From positions 1 to 64,000 of the forward strand of contig NZ_BLAD01000039.1 of assembly GCF_009687845.1 (NCBI RefSeq): a stretch of DNA of 64,000 nucleotides, read 5' to 3'. Origin of the DNA: Acrocarpospora corrugata (GTDB lineage: Bacteria > Actinomycetota > Actinomycetes > Streptosporangiales > Streptosporangiaceae). The translations under genes were made by a program, and so were the position numbers. Below the pieces are notes generated by a model that saw only the letters and a program-made list of their open reading frames with translations, was not told where the DNA came from and made no database searches. Shown here in pieces: positions 44,314-52,271 of the stretch (positions are counted from its first letter, which is position 1; every line of letters starts with the position of its first letter).

Positions 44314-45235
44314 CGCTGTCGCCCTTCCTGGAGATTCCGGCTCGCCGCACGATGTCGGGAACCTCGTCGTCGTGGCCGAAGACCATCAGGTGCACCCCGC
44401 GTACGCCGGGGATCTCGACCAGGGTTTGAATCGTCTCGACGCAGGCGGCCAGGCCCTCTGCCTCGACCCGGTGCGCCGGGACCCCGCGGAGGCGGCGCTC
44501 CAGCTCCGGGGGCACGTGGACGCCGGGAACCTCGCCGGTCAGGAATGACAGCATGCGCAGGGACCGGATGGGCCCGACGCCGGCGATCACCGCGCAGCGT
44601 TCGGTGACGCCCTCCTCGCGCAGCCGTCGGACCCACTGGGCGAAGGCGTCGACGTCGAACACGTACTGGGTCTGCACGAACTCGGCGCCCGCGGCGACCT
44701 TCTTCGCGAGCCGCCTGGCGCGTAACGCCGCCGGCGGGGCGAACGGGTTCTCGACGGAGCCGATCAGCCACGAGGGCCGGGTCGCCAGCGCCTTGCCGGA
44801 CAGCAGTTTCCCCTCGTCGCGCAGCGTGCGCGCGGTCCACACGAGCTGGACGCCGTCGAGGTCGAAGACCGGTTTGGCGTCCGGGTGGTCGCCGAGCGCG
44901 GGGTGGTCGCCGGTCAGCAGCAGCACGTTGCGCACGCCGAGGGCGGCGGCCCCGATCAGGTCGGACTGCAACGCGATGCGGTTGCGGTCCCGGCAGGTCA
45001 GCTGCATGACCGCGTCCACCCCGGCCCGCCGCACCAGGACGCTGCCGGCCAGGCTCGACATGCGGACGTTGGCGCCCTGGTTGTCGGTCACGTTCGCGGC
45101 GTCCACCCACCCGCGCAGCGCGGCGGCCTTCCGGGTGATCACCTCCGGGTCGGCGTCGCGCGGCGGCCCGATCTCGGCCGTCACCACGACCCGATCCGAG
45201 GCCAGCGCGGCCCGCAGCCCTCCCTCGCCGCTCAT
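44303..45235 (-). CDS. metF: MetF-type methylenetetrahydrofolate reductase
   Basis: This 310-residue FAD-containing TIM barrel has the catalytic Glu in VVTAEIGPPRDADP, the typical DNQGANVRMSS turn, LLLTGDHP, and the QTQYVFDVDAF FAD/folate region. It interconverts methylene-THF and methyl-THF. It differs from E. coli MetF and matches the variant that travels with the PF12225 zinc protein, whose gene overlaps it upstream by four bases. In chloromethane and methoxyaromatic degraders such MetF proteins run in the oxidative direction. Confidence 0.88.
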   Translation of the reverse strand: MSGEGGLRAALASDRVVVTAEIGPPRDADPEVITRKAAALRGWVDAANVTDNQGANVRMSSLAGSVLVRRAGVDAVMQLTCRDRNRIALQSDLIGAAALGVRNVLLLTGDHPALGDHPDAKPVFDLDGVQLVWTARTLRDEGKLLSGKALATRPSWLIGSVENPFAPPAALRARRLAKKVAAGAEFVQTQYVFDVDAFAQWVRRLREEGVTERCAVIAGVGPIRSLRMLSFLTGEVPGVHVPPELERRLRGVPAHRVEAEGLAACVETIQTLVEIPGVRGVHLMVFGHDDEVPDIVRRAGISRKGDSDVD

Positions 45236-45744
45236 CGGACTCTCATGGGCGGGTACGGATCGGCGTCGCTGAACGTGATCGCGAGGCCCTCGTCCCGGCC
45301 CTGCCAGTAGTTCAGCCACGAACTCCGGGTCCACTGCCGGTGGTCGACCGGCCGCTGGAGCAGGTCGAGGTCGGCGCCGCGGGACGCGCTCTCCGCGCGG
45401 TCCCAGGCGGTGAGCCACACGCATCGCAGCGTGCGGTCGACCTCGCAGGAGCCGTCCGCGGATACGCCGCCGCACGGACCGTTGCGCAGTTGCTTGGGGC
45501 AGGTCATCGGGCAGGCGTAGCCGGTCGCCGGCAGTGCGCACTGGCCGCACATCCGGCAGCCGAAGAGCCGCTCCTTGGTGATCCGTTCGCCGGCCGTGAA
45601 CCAGCGGTAGAGCCGTGGCTGGCGCTCGACGAACGCGGCCAGCCACCGGTAGACCCGGTTGGTGGCGAGAACCGCGTGCAGCGGGTACGCGAGGCGGGCC
45701 GGGATCCGGGGCCGGTAGGGCTTCGGCGTGGGTTCGATGGCCAC
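45232..45744 (-). CDS. MTHFR C-terminal-type zinc/Fe-S protein (PF12225-like)
   Basis: This 170-residue protein has a cysteine cluster CRMCGQCALPATGYACPMTC (around residues 63-82), followed by PKQLRNGPCGG, as in the methylene-THF reductase C-terminal catalytic domain family. In other bacteria and acetogens it forms a complex with MetF and may feed electrons through iron-sulphur or zinc sites. An AAGGAGG ribosome site fixes the GTG start at 45744. It is the first gene of the eight-gene operon. Confidence 0.8.
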   Translation of the reverse strand: MAIEPTPKPYRPRIPARLAYPLHAVLATNRVYRWLAAFVERQPRLYRWFTAGERITKERLFGCRMCGQCALPATGYACPMTCPKQLRNGPCGGVSADGSCEVDRTLRCVWLTAWDRAESASRGADLDLLQRPVDHRQWTRSSWLNYWQGRDEGLAITFSDADPYPPMRVR

Positions 45745-45835
45745 TCTCGGCTCCTCCTTTCGTCCGTCGGTGCCAAGGTCGCAGCGCGGCGGTAGTCGCG
45801 TCTTCGGGCCGTGCCGCAACATTTGGGCTGTCCGG

Positions 45836-45853
45836 TTTGTGTCCCGATACAAA
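45836..45853. promoter_or_regulatory. Palindrome between the methyl operon and the VOC gene
   Basis: TTTGTGTCCCGATACAAA has five-base inverted arms (TTTGT/ACAAA) around an eight-base centre. It lies in the 205-base divergent promoter region between the MTHFR-C gene (start 45744) and the VOC gene (start 45950). A regulator such as the nearby PucR protein may bind it. Confidence 0.45.
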
Positions 45854-45949
45854 GAGCGCACCGATCTGTCCGCCCGGCTGTGGTGATCGGGCGGACGCGT
45901 ACTCTTGTGGCGGCGCACAAGTGCGCCTGAGGCACGAGGGGGTTGCGGG

Positions 45950-46831
45950 ATGCGGACTCTCGGATATGTCGGCGCGCAGTCAGCGTCGGCGGCGGACTGG
46001 CTGGACTTCGGGCCGAGGGTCTTCGGGTTCGAGGCGCGTCAGTCGCCGGACGGCACGGTCCTGGTGCGCTGGTGCGATCGCGCGTACCGGCTGGCGATCC
46101 ATCCCGGCGGGCCTGACCGGCTGCTCTATCTCGGCTGGGACCTGGGCGACGAGGCCGCCCTGGCGGAGGCCGCGGCCCGGGCGGCGAGCGCGGGGTTCGC
46201 GGTGGAGCGGGGCGGCGCGCGGCTGGCCGCCGAGCGTTCGGTGCGCCGGATCGTCTGGTTCACCGACACCTTCGGCCTGCGGCACGAGCTGTTCGTCGGC
46301 CAGGAGGAGGAGCCGGGCTCCTACCGGGGCCAGCGGCCCAGCTCGCGGGCGGTCACCGGTGACCTCGGGCTGGGATTCGTGGCGCTGCGGGTGCCCGACC
46401 TGCAGCGCGGGCTGGACTTCTACCGCGACGTGATGGGGATGCGGGTCTCCGACGCGATCAACCTGGGCGCGCCGTTCGGGGAGATGTGGTTCCTGCGCTG
46501 CAACCGGCGCCATCACAGCGTCGCGTTACTCGAAGGGGGCGACGCGCTCCGGCTGGAGCACCTGATGATCGAGGCGGCCACCCTGGAGGAGGTCGAGATC
46601 GCCTGGGACCTGGCGCGGCGGGAGATGGACGCCTTCGTCAGCCCGGGGCGCCGGCTGTCGGACAACATGTTCCTGTTCCGGGTGAGCACCCCGACGGGGT
46701 TCCGCGTCTGCTACGGCTGGGGGGCCAGCCAGGTCGACGACGAGGAGAACTGGATTCCGCGCTACATCGACTCCTCCCGGGCGGGCGGGATCGTCTACTC
46801 GGCGGCGGCCGTGGTGGCCGCGCCACACTGA
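45950..46831 (+). CDS. VOC-fold protein related to extradiol dioxygenases, metal ligands altered
   Basis: This 293-residue protein has two tandem VOC modules like BphC (2,3-dihydroxybiphenyl 1,2-dioxygenase). The metal positions differ: His146 of BphC aligns with Phe143 (GLGFVALRV), His210 with the kept His204 (RLEHLMIEA), and Glu260 with Cys254 (GFRVCYGWG). The second-shell His241 becomes Asn239. His188-His189 (RRHHSVAL) are kept. It is unlikely to be a normal Fe(II) extradiol dioxygenase; it may bind a different metal or act as a binding protein. ATG 45950 has a GAGGGGG ribosome site. Confidence 0.75.
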   Translation: MRTLGYVGAQSASAADWLDFGPRVFGFEARQSPDGTVLVRWCDRAYRLAIHPGGPDRLLYLGWDLGDEAALAEAAARAASAGFAVERGGARLAAERSVRRIVWFTDTFGLRHELFVGQEEEPGSYRGQRPSSRAVTGDLGLGFVALRVPDLQRGLDFYRDVMGMRVSDAINLGAPFGEMWFLRCNRRHHSVALLEGGDALRLEHLMIEAATLEEVEIAWDLARREMDAFVSPGRRLSDNMFLFRVSTPTGFRVCYGWGASQVDDEENWIPRYIDSSRAGGIVYSAAAVVAAPH

Positions 46832-46838
46832 ACGCCGG

Positions 46839-48167
46839 TCACACCTCGGCCTCGCCGAGCGTCTCCAGGATCTCCAGAGCGACCTGGACGGCCAGCCGGT
46901 CCCGGTAGTTCTCCAGGTCCAGGCCGGTGATCTCCTCCACCCGGCGAACCCGGTAGGTGATCGTGTTCGGGTGCACGTGCAGCCGTTCCGCGGCCCGCCG
47001 CAGGCTGTTGTTCTCCTGGAAGTAGCACTTGAGCGTGGCGACGTACTTGGACTGATGCTCCTGTTCGTGCCGGAGCACCTCGCCGAGGATGTCGTTGGCG
47101 AACTCGCGCAGCGCCTCCGGGTCGGGCACCTGGAGCAGCAGGTGGCTGATGCCGAGGCTGTCGAAGGCGACCACCGCGCCGCGCCGTCCCAGCCGCCGGA
47201 TCGCCTCGTTGGTACGGCGTGCCTCCTCATACGATCGGGCGATGTGCGCGGGCTCACGGAACCCGCCGCCGATGCCGATGGAGACGCCGACGTCGGGAAA
47301 GAGCGCGCCGAGCCGCTGCACGCACAGCGCGCCGAGCTGCTCGGCCCGGATGCCGGTGCCCGGCGTGGCCGGCTCGCTCAGCACGACGATCACCTCGCGG
47401 GCCCGGACGGCGGTGATCGCGTCCGGCGACTGGGCGACGAACAGGCGCGCGGTGGCGGCGGCCGCGTGCTCGGCGACCAGTTTGCTCCGTTCGCTGCCGC
47501 CCGGCGGCGCCTCGATCAGGACGGACAGCACGCGGTGGTTCCGCTCGCTGTCGAAGCCGAGGTGGTGGGCCCAGCGCACCACCTCGTCATGGTCCCGGCC
47601 GGAGCCGGAGAGCAGGCCCTCGATGAGGTCGTCGCGCACCTGGCTGCCGGCCGAGGTGATAACCCGCTCCCGGGCCAGGATGACGCCGCAGATGGTCGCG
47701 GCGTGTTCGGCGATCAGCAGGTGGGTGTCCTCGCTCTGTTCCGGCACGTCCTCGACGGGCGGGACGAAGAGCGAGACGAGGTAGGCCGGGACGGTGTCGC
47801 CGATCAGGATGGGCGCGACGATCATGGCCGCGTTCCTGGCCGGGTCGGGGAGGCGCAGGGCGCGCCGGGTCTTGCCGGCCATCGCCAGCAGGTGCGCGAG
47901 GCGTGGGTGGATCAGGTGGTCGTGCACGTACTGGACGGAGTGCTCGTAGCTTTCGCCGGGTGAGGCCGCGGCCAGGATGCCCATCTTCTGGCTGATGACC
48001 GCGACGGTCACCGCGGTCCTGCGGGCGATGAGCTCGGCCACGGTGCCGATGTCGGCGTCCTGGAGCGCCAGGCCGGAGAGGTGCCGGTAGATCTCCACCA
48101 GGTCGCGGAGCGTGCGGTTCTCCTGATTGATCTCAGTGACGCCGCTGGTGGCCGAGGGTTCCGCCAT
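46839..48167 (-). CDS. PucR/CdaR-family transcriptional regulator
   Basis: This 442-residue protein has an N-terminal GAF-like sensor part (about residues 30-170), a middle GGDEF-like region, and a C-terminal PucR helix-turn-helix (CYFQENNSLRRAAERLHVHP, NTITYRVRRVEEITGLDLEN). PucR regulators control purine, amino-acid and aromatic catabolism. It sits between operon A and operon B and is divergent from the ABC importer, with a perfect palindrome in the shared promoter region, so it is the best candidate to control all of this region. Confidence 0.88.
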   Translation of the reverse strand: MAEPSATSGVTEINQENRTLRDLVEIYRHLSGLALQDADIGTVAELIARRTAVTVAVISQKMGILAAASPGESYEHSVQYVHDHLIHPRLAHLLAMAGKTRRALRLPDPARNAAMIVAPILIGDTVPAYLVSLFVPPVEDVPEQSEDTHLLIAEHAATICGVILARERVITSAGSQVRDDLIEGLLSGSGRDHDEVVRWAHHLGFDSERNHRVLSVLIEAPPGGSERSKLVAEHAAAATARLFVAQSPDAITAVRAREVIVVLSEPATPGTGIRAEQLGALCVQRLGALFPDVGVSIGIGGGFREPAHIARSYEEARRTNEAIRRLGRRGAVVAFDSLGISHLLLQVPDPEALREFANDILGEVLRHEQEHQSKYVATLKCYFQENNSLRRAAERLHVHPNTITYRVRRVEEITGLDLENYRDRLAVQVALEILETLGEAEV

Positions 48168-48379
48168 ACGGGCATCCTAGGGACAGCTGACCGAGTTTCC
48201 ATGTGCCGGGAACCAGAGAACAGCGGATCTTCCTGTGCCGGAGCCCAAAGTGCGCGCTCCCGCTCGTGGGCTATACCACCAGGACCTGTAACAGTCCCGA
48301 CTCCAAGGATTTACGCGGCGGTATCCCCTTGACGCGAAGTTACCCGCAGTGCAGCATGGCGTAACAAATATCAAACGTT

Positions 48380-48398
48380 TTGTCCAATTATCGGACAA
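48380..48398. promoter_or_regulatory. Palindromic operator ahead of the ABC import operon
   Basis: TTGTCCAATTATCGGACAA has perfect six-base arms (TTGTCC/GGACAA) and an AT-rich centre. It is 41 bases before the permease start and lies in the divergent region shared with pucR, where a PucR-type regulator would be expected to bind. Confidence 0.6.
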
Positions 48399-48438
48399 GC
48401 TCGGGTCGGTGGCGGCCCGACACCGAACGGAGGTGACG

Positions 48439-49386
48439 ATGAGCACTCGCATGATCATCCGTCGGCTCGGTGGCGGCCTGCTGGTCCTGTGGCTGGTGTC
48501 CATCCTCACGTTCCTGCTGGTCCACCTCATTCCCGGCGACCCCGCCGAGGTCATCGCGGGCGAGAACGCCACCGTCGCCGACGTGACGCGCATCCGCGCC
48601 GAGCTGGGGCTGGACCGGCCCGTGCTCACGCAGTACGTCACCTGGCTGTCCGGCGTGCTCCGCGGCGACCTCGGCAACTCCCTGTTCACCGACAAGTCGG
48701 TGGTCACCTCGATCGCGGAGGTGGCTCCGCCGACCCTGGTCATCACCGTCCTGGCGATCGTCGTCGCGGTGCTGGTCGGGGTGTCGGCCGGCACCGTCGC
48801 CGGCCTCACCCAGGGCAGCCGGGTGGACCGGCTGGTCTCCACCCTGGCCACCCTGGGCATCGCGATGCCGAGCTTCTGGCTGGCGATGGTGCTGGTCTCC
48901 GTCTTCGCGCTCACCAACACCTGGCTGCCGGCCACCGGATACGCGAGCCTGGCGGAGGGCTTCGGCACCTGGCTGTCCCACCTCGTGCTCCCCGCGACCG
49001 CGCTCGGGCTGGCCACCGCGGCGGAACTGGCCCGGCACACCCGCGGCTGCGTGGCCGACGTGCTGACCCGTCCGTACGTGCGGACCGCGCGGGCCAGGGG
49101 CGCGTCCGGCGCCTGGCTGGTCCGGCGGCACATCCTGCGCAACGCCGCCATCCCGGTCGTGACCGTGCTGGGCCTCCAGGCCGGGCGGCTGCTCGGCGGC
49201 GCGATCGTCATCGAGGCCGTGTTCGGCATCTCCGGCCTCGGCACCCTGGCCGTCAACGCGGTGCTCCAGCGGAACTACCCGGTGATCCAGGGATACGTCC
49301 TGCTCTGCGCCGTCGTCGTCGTCCTGCTGAACCTCATCGTCGATCTGGCCTACGGCTGGATCAATCCGAAAGTGCGCACGGCATGA
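48439..49386 (+). CDS. Dipeptide/oligopeptide-type ABC permease 1 (DppB-like)
   Basis: This 315-residue membrane protein has six helices and the binding-protein-dependent transport loop (RARGASGAWLVRRHILRNAAIPVVTVLG split as RARGASGAWLVRRHILRN plus AAIPVVTVLG) that touches the ATPase. It starts MSTRMIIRRLGGGLLVLW with GGAGGTGA upstream. It is the first gene of operon B; each following gene overlaps its neighbour. DppB-type systems import peptides, but also nickel, opines and other small organics. Confidence 0.9.
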   Translation: MSTRMIIRRLGGGLLVLWLVSILTFLLVHLIPGDPAEVIAGENATVADVTRIRAELGLDRPVLTQYVTWLSGVLRGDLGNSLFTDKSVVTSIAEVAPPTLVITVLAIVVAVLVGVSAGTVAGLTQGSRVDRLVSTLATLGIAMPSFWLAMVLVSVFALTNTWLPATGYASLAEGFGTWLSHLVLPATALGLATAAELARHTRGCVADVLTRPYVRTARARGASGAWLVRRHILRNAAIPVVTVLGLQAGRLLGGAIVIEAVFGISGLGTLAVNAVLQRNYPVIQGYVLLCAVVVVLLNLIVDLAYGWINPKVRTA

Positions 49387-50276
49387 CCCTCGCCACCAAG
49401 CGCTCAAGCGCCCCGACCAATCCGAGCGTCCCCAGAACCTCCCCGGCCGGCCGGATCGTCAGGTCCGTGCTGCGCCGCCCGTCCGGCGCGACCGCCGCCG
49501 GTTTCCTGATCGTCCTGGTGATCCTGGCGGTCGCCGGTCCGCTCATCTACCCGCACGACCCGGACGCGCAGGACCTGGCCAACCGGTTCGCCGGGCTGAG
49601 CTGGCCGCACCCGCTGGGCACCGACGAGTTCGGCCGGGACGTGGCCAGCCGGATCATCCAGGCGGCCAGGATCGCGCTGGCCGCGCCGCTCATCTCGGTG
49701 GGCGTCGCTCTGCTCATCGGCCTGCCGTTCGGCCTCTGGGCGGGGCTGCGCCGGGGGATCGTGGACGCCGTCGCCGGGCGGCTGGCCGACACCATCCTCA
49801 GCCTGCCCGCCATGGTCGGCGCGCTCGCCATCCTGGCCGTGCTCGGCCCCGGCCTGGTCAACGCCATGGTGGCGATCGGCATCATCTTCGCGCCCGGCCT
49901 GTTCCGGGTGGTGCGCGGCGCCACCCTGGCGGTGGCGGAGGAGACCTTCGTGCACTCCGCGGTGGCGATCGGCTCGCCCACCAGGCGGACCCTGTGGGTG
50001 CACATCCTGCCCAACATCGCGGCCCCGCTGCTGGTCCAGGTGACCATCCTGATGGGCGTGGCGCTGCTGGCCGAGGCCAGCCTGAGCTTCATCGGGCTCG
50101 GCGTGCAGCCACCCGACGCCAGCTGGGGCTCGATGCTGAAGGCCGCCTACACCAACCAGTTCGACGCGCCCTACTCGGTGGTGCCGCCCGGGATCGCGAT
50201 GGTCCTGACGGTGCTGGCCTTCAACACCATCGGCGACGCGATCCGCGACGCGGTCGGACTGAGGAGAGGCAGATGA
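49383..50276 (+). CDS. Dipeptide/oligopeptide-type ABC permease 2 (DppC-like)
   Basis: This 297-residue permease has a short cytoplasmic N-terminus, six helices, the family landmarks HPLGTDEFGRDVASRII and AEASLSFIGLGVQPP, and the ATPase-contact loop AVAIGSPTRRTLWVHILPN. It overlaps permease 1 by ATGA. It forms the heterodimeric channel. Confidence 0.9.
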   Translation: MTLATKRSSAPTNPSVPRTSPAGRIVRSVLRRPSGATAAGFLIVLVILAVAGPLIYPHDPDAQDLANRFAGLSWPHPLGTDEFGRDVASRIIQAARIALAAPLISVGVALLIGLPFGLWAGLRRGIVDAVAGRLADTILSLPAMVGALAILAVLGPGLVNAMVAIGIIFAPGLFRVVRGATLAVAEETFVHSAVAIGSPTRRTLWVHILPNIAAPLLVQVTILMGVALLAEASLSFIGLGVQPPDASWGSMLKAAYTNQFDAPYSVVPPGIAMVLTVLAFNTIGDAIRDAVGLRRGR

Positions 50277-51259
50277 CCCCGTTGTTGTCGGTCGAAGGGC
50301 TCACCATCGACCTGCCAGGCCGTCAGCCCGGCCTGGTCGAGGACGTCACCTTCCAGGTGCGCGAAGGCCACTGCACGGCGCTGATCGGCGAGTCCGGCTG
50401 CGGCAAGACGCTGACCTCGATGGCCATCCTCGGCCTGCTGCCCGCCGCCGTGCGGGTCTCGGCCGGCGCGGTGTGGTTCGACGGAGTCGATCTGCTCGCC
50501 TGTACGCCCCGGCAGTTGCGCCGGATCCGCGGCGGGCCGGTCGGCATGGTCTTCCAGGAGCCGATGAGCAGCCTCAACCCGACCATGACGGTCGGCGACC
50601 AGATCGCCGAGGCGCGGCGGTTGCACCTGGGCGAGCGGCGCAAGACGGCCCTGGCACGGGCGCGCGAACTGCTGGAGCGGGTCGGCATCCCGAACGCCGC
50701 CCGGCGGATCGGCTCCTACCCGCACGAGATGAGCGGCGGCATGCAGCAGCGCGTCATGATCGCGGCGGCCATCGCCTGCGAGCCCAAACTGATCATCGCC
50801 GACGAGCCGACCACGGCGCTGGACGTCACCATCCAGGCCGAGATCCTGGCCCTGCTGCGGGACCTGCAACGCGACCTGGACCTGGCCGTCCTGCTGGTCA
50901 CCCACGACCTCGGCGTGGTGGCCGACTTCTGCGACGACGTGGTCGTCATGTACGCCGGTCACATCGCCGAACGGACCACCGTGGACGGGCTGTTCTACCA
51001 GCCGGGGCATCCGTACTCCAGCGCGCTGCTGGCCGCCGTGCCGCAGGTCGGCCAGGCCAGGTCCCGGCTGACGGTGATCCCGGGGCGGGTGCCGTCCGCC
51101 GGCGGGTTCCCGGCCGGGTGCCGGTTCGAGCCGCGCTGCGCGCACGCGGAGCCCCCCTGCCGGGAGCCACAGCCCGACGCGCCCTTGGGCGACGGGCTCA
51201 CGCGGTGCGGTCGCGTCGCCTCCGGCGAGCTGACACTTCAGGGAGCCCTGCGTGGCTGA
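50273..51259 (+). CDS. Dipeptide-type ABC ATPase 1 (DppD-like)
   Basis: This 328-residue ATPase has Walker A GESGCGKT (about residue 40), signature [14 protein letters not shown] and Walker [13 protein letters not shown]. The C-terminal oligopeptide-transporter extension has Cys residues ([14 protein letters not shown]), where DppD-type proteins can hold an iron-sulphur cluster. It overlaps the permease 2 stop by ATGA. Confidence 0.92.
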   Translation: MTPLLSVEGLTIDLPGRQPGLVEDVTFQVREGHCTALIGESGCGKTLTSMAILGLLPAAVRVSAGAVWFDGVDLLACTPRQLRRIRGGPVGMVFQEPMSSLNPTMTVGDQIAEARRLHLGERRKTALARARELLERVGIPNAARRIGSYPHEMSGGMQQRVMIAAAIACEPKLIIADEPTTALDVTIQAEILALLRDLQRDLDLAVLLVTHDLGVVADFCDDVVVMYAGHIAERTTVDGLFYQPGHPYSSALLAAVPQVGQARSRLTVIPGRVPSAGGFPAGCRFEPRCAHAEPPCREPQPDAPLGDGLTRCGRVASGELTLQGALRG

Positions 51260-52271
51260 GGATCGGGTGGTCCTGCGGGTCCGGGGCCTGAGCAAGTCGT
51301 TCCCGGTGCGCCGCGGCGCGTTCGGCCGGGCGCTGGAGAGCGTACGCGCCGTGGACGGGGTGGATCTGGAGGTGCGGGCCGGGACCACCGTCGGCATCGT
51401 CGGCGAGTCGGGTTCCGGCAAGACCACGGTGGGCCGGCTGATGGCCCGGCTGCTCACCCCCGACCAGGGCACCGTCGAAGTGGAGGGCAAGGACGTCAGC
51501 CGGGCCAGGGGCCGCGAGCTGAAGGAGGTGCGCGCCCGCCTCCAGGTCATCTTCCAGGACCCGTACGGCGCGCTGGACCCGACCAAGACCGTCGCCCACG
51601 CCGTCGCGGAACCGCTGCTGGTGCACGGCCGGATCCGGCGGGGGGAGATGCGCGACCGGGCGGCCGCCCTGCTGGTCCGGGTGGCGCTCGACCCGGCGTT
51701 CGTGGACCGCTACCCGGACGAGCTGTCCGGCGGGCAGCGGCAGCGGGTCTGCATCGCCCGCGCGCTGGCGCTCTCCCCCAGCGTGCTGGTGGCCGACGAG
51801 CCGACCTCCGCGCTCGACCTGTCCACCCGGTCGGAGATCCTCAACCTGCTGCTGTCCATCCAGGAGGACACCGGCCAGGCGCTGGTGCTGGTCTCGCATG
51901 ACTTCGCCACCGTACGGCACCTGGCGCACCGGATCGCGGTCATGTACCTGGGGCGGATCGTCGAGGAGGGACCGGCCGCGCAGATCGCCGACGATCCCCG
52001 GCACCCCTACACGAAGGCGCTGCTGTCGGCGGTGCCGTTGCCCGACCCGCACGCGCAGCGCGCCCGCCGCAGGACCGTGCTCCAGGGAGAGCTGCCCGAT
52101 CCCGCCCGTCCGCCCTCGGGCTGCCGGTTCCACACGCGCTGTCCGGTGGCGCTGCCCGAGTGCGCGCGGCAGGATCCGCCGCTACTCCAGATCGCCGCCG
52201 GGCACCGGGTGGCCTGTGAGCCCGCGGTCAAGGCGGCTCGTCAGCCCGATTCCCAGGAGAGCATGCGATGA
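51252..52271 (+). CDS. Dipeptide-type ABC ATPase 2 (DppF-like)
   Basis: This 339-residue ATPase has Walker A GESGSGKT, signature LSGGQRQRVCIARALALSP, Walker B VLVADEPTSALD, and the C-terminal CRFHTRCPVALPEC region. GTG 51252 overlaps the previous stop by eight bases. With ATPase 1 it energises the importer. Confidence 0.92.
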   Translation: MAEDRVVLRVRGLSKSFPVRRGAFGRALESVRAVDGVDLEVRAGTTVGIVGESGSGKTTVGRLMARLLTPDQGTVEVEGKDVSRARGRELKEVRARLQVIFQDPYGALDPTKTVAHAVAEPLLVHGRIRRGEMRDRAAALLVRVALDPAFVDRYPDELSGGQRQRVCIARALALSPSVLVADEPTSALDLSTRSEILNLLLSIQEDTGQALVLVSHDFATVRHLAHRIAVMYLGRIVEEGPAAQIADDPRHPYTKALLSAVPLPDPHAQRARRRTVLQGELPDPARPPSGCRFHTRCPVALPECARQDPPLLQIAAGHRVACEPAVKAARQPDSQESMR

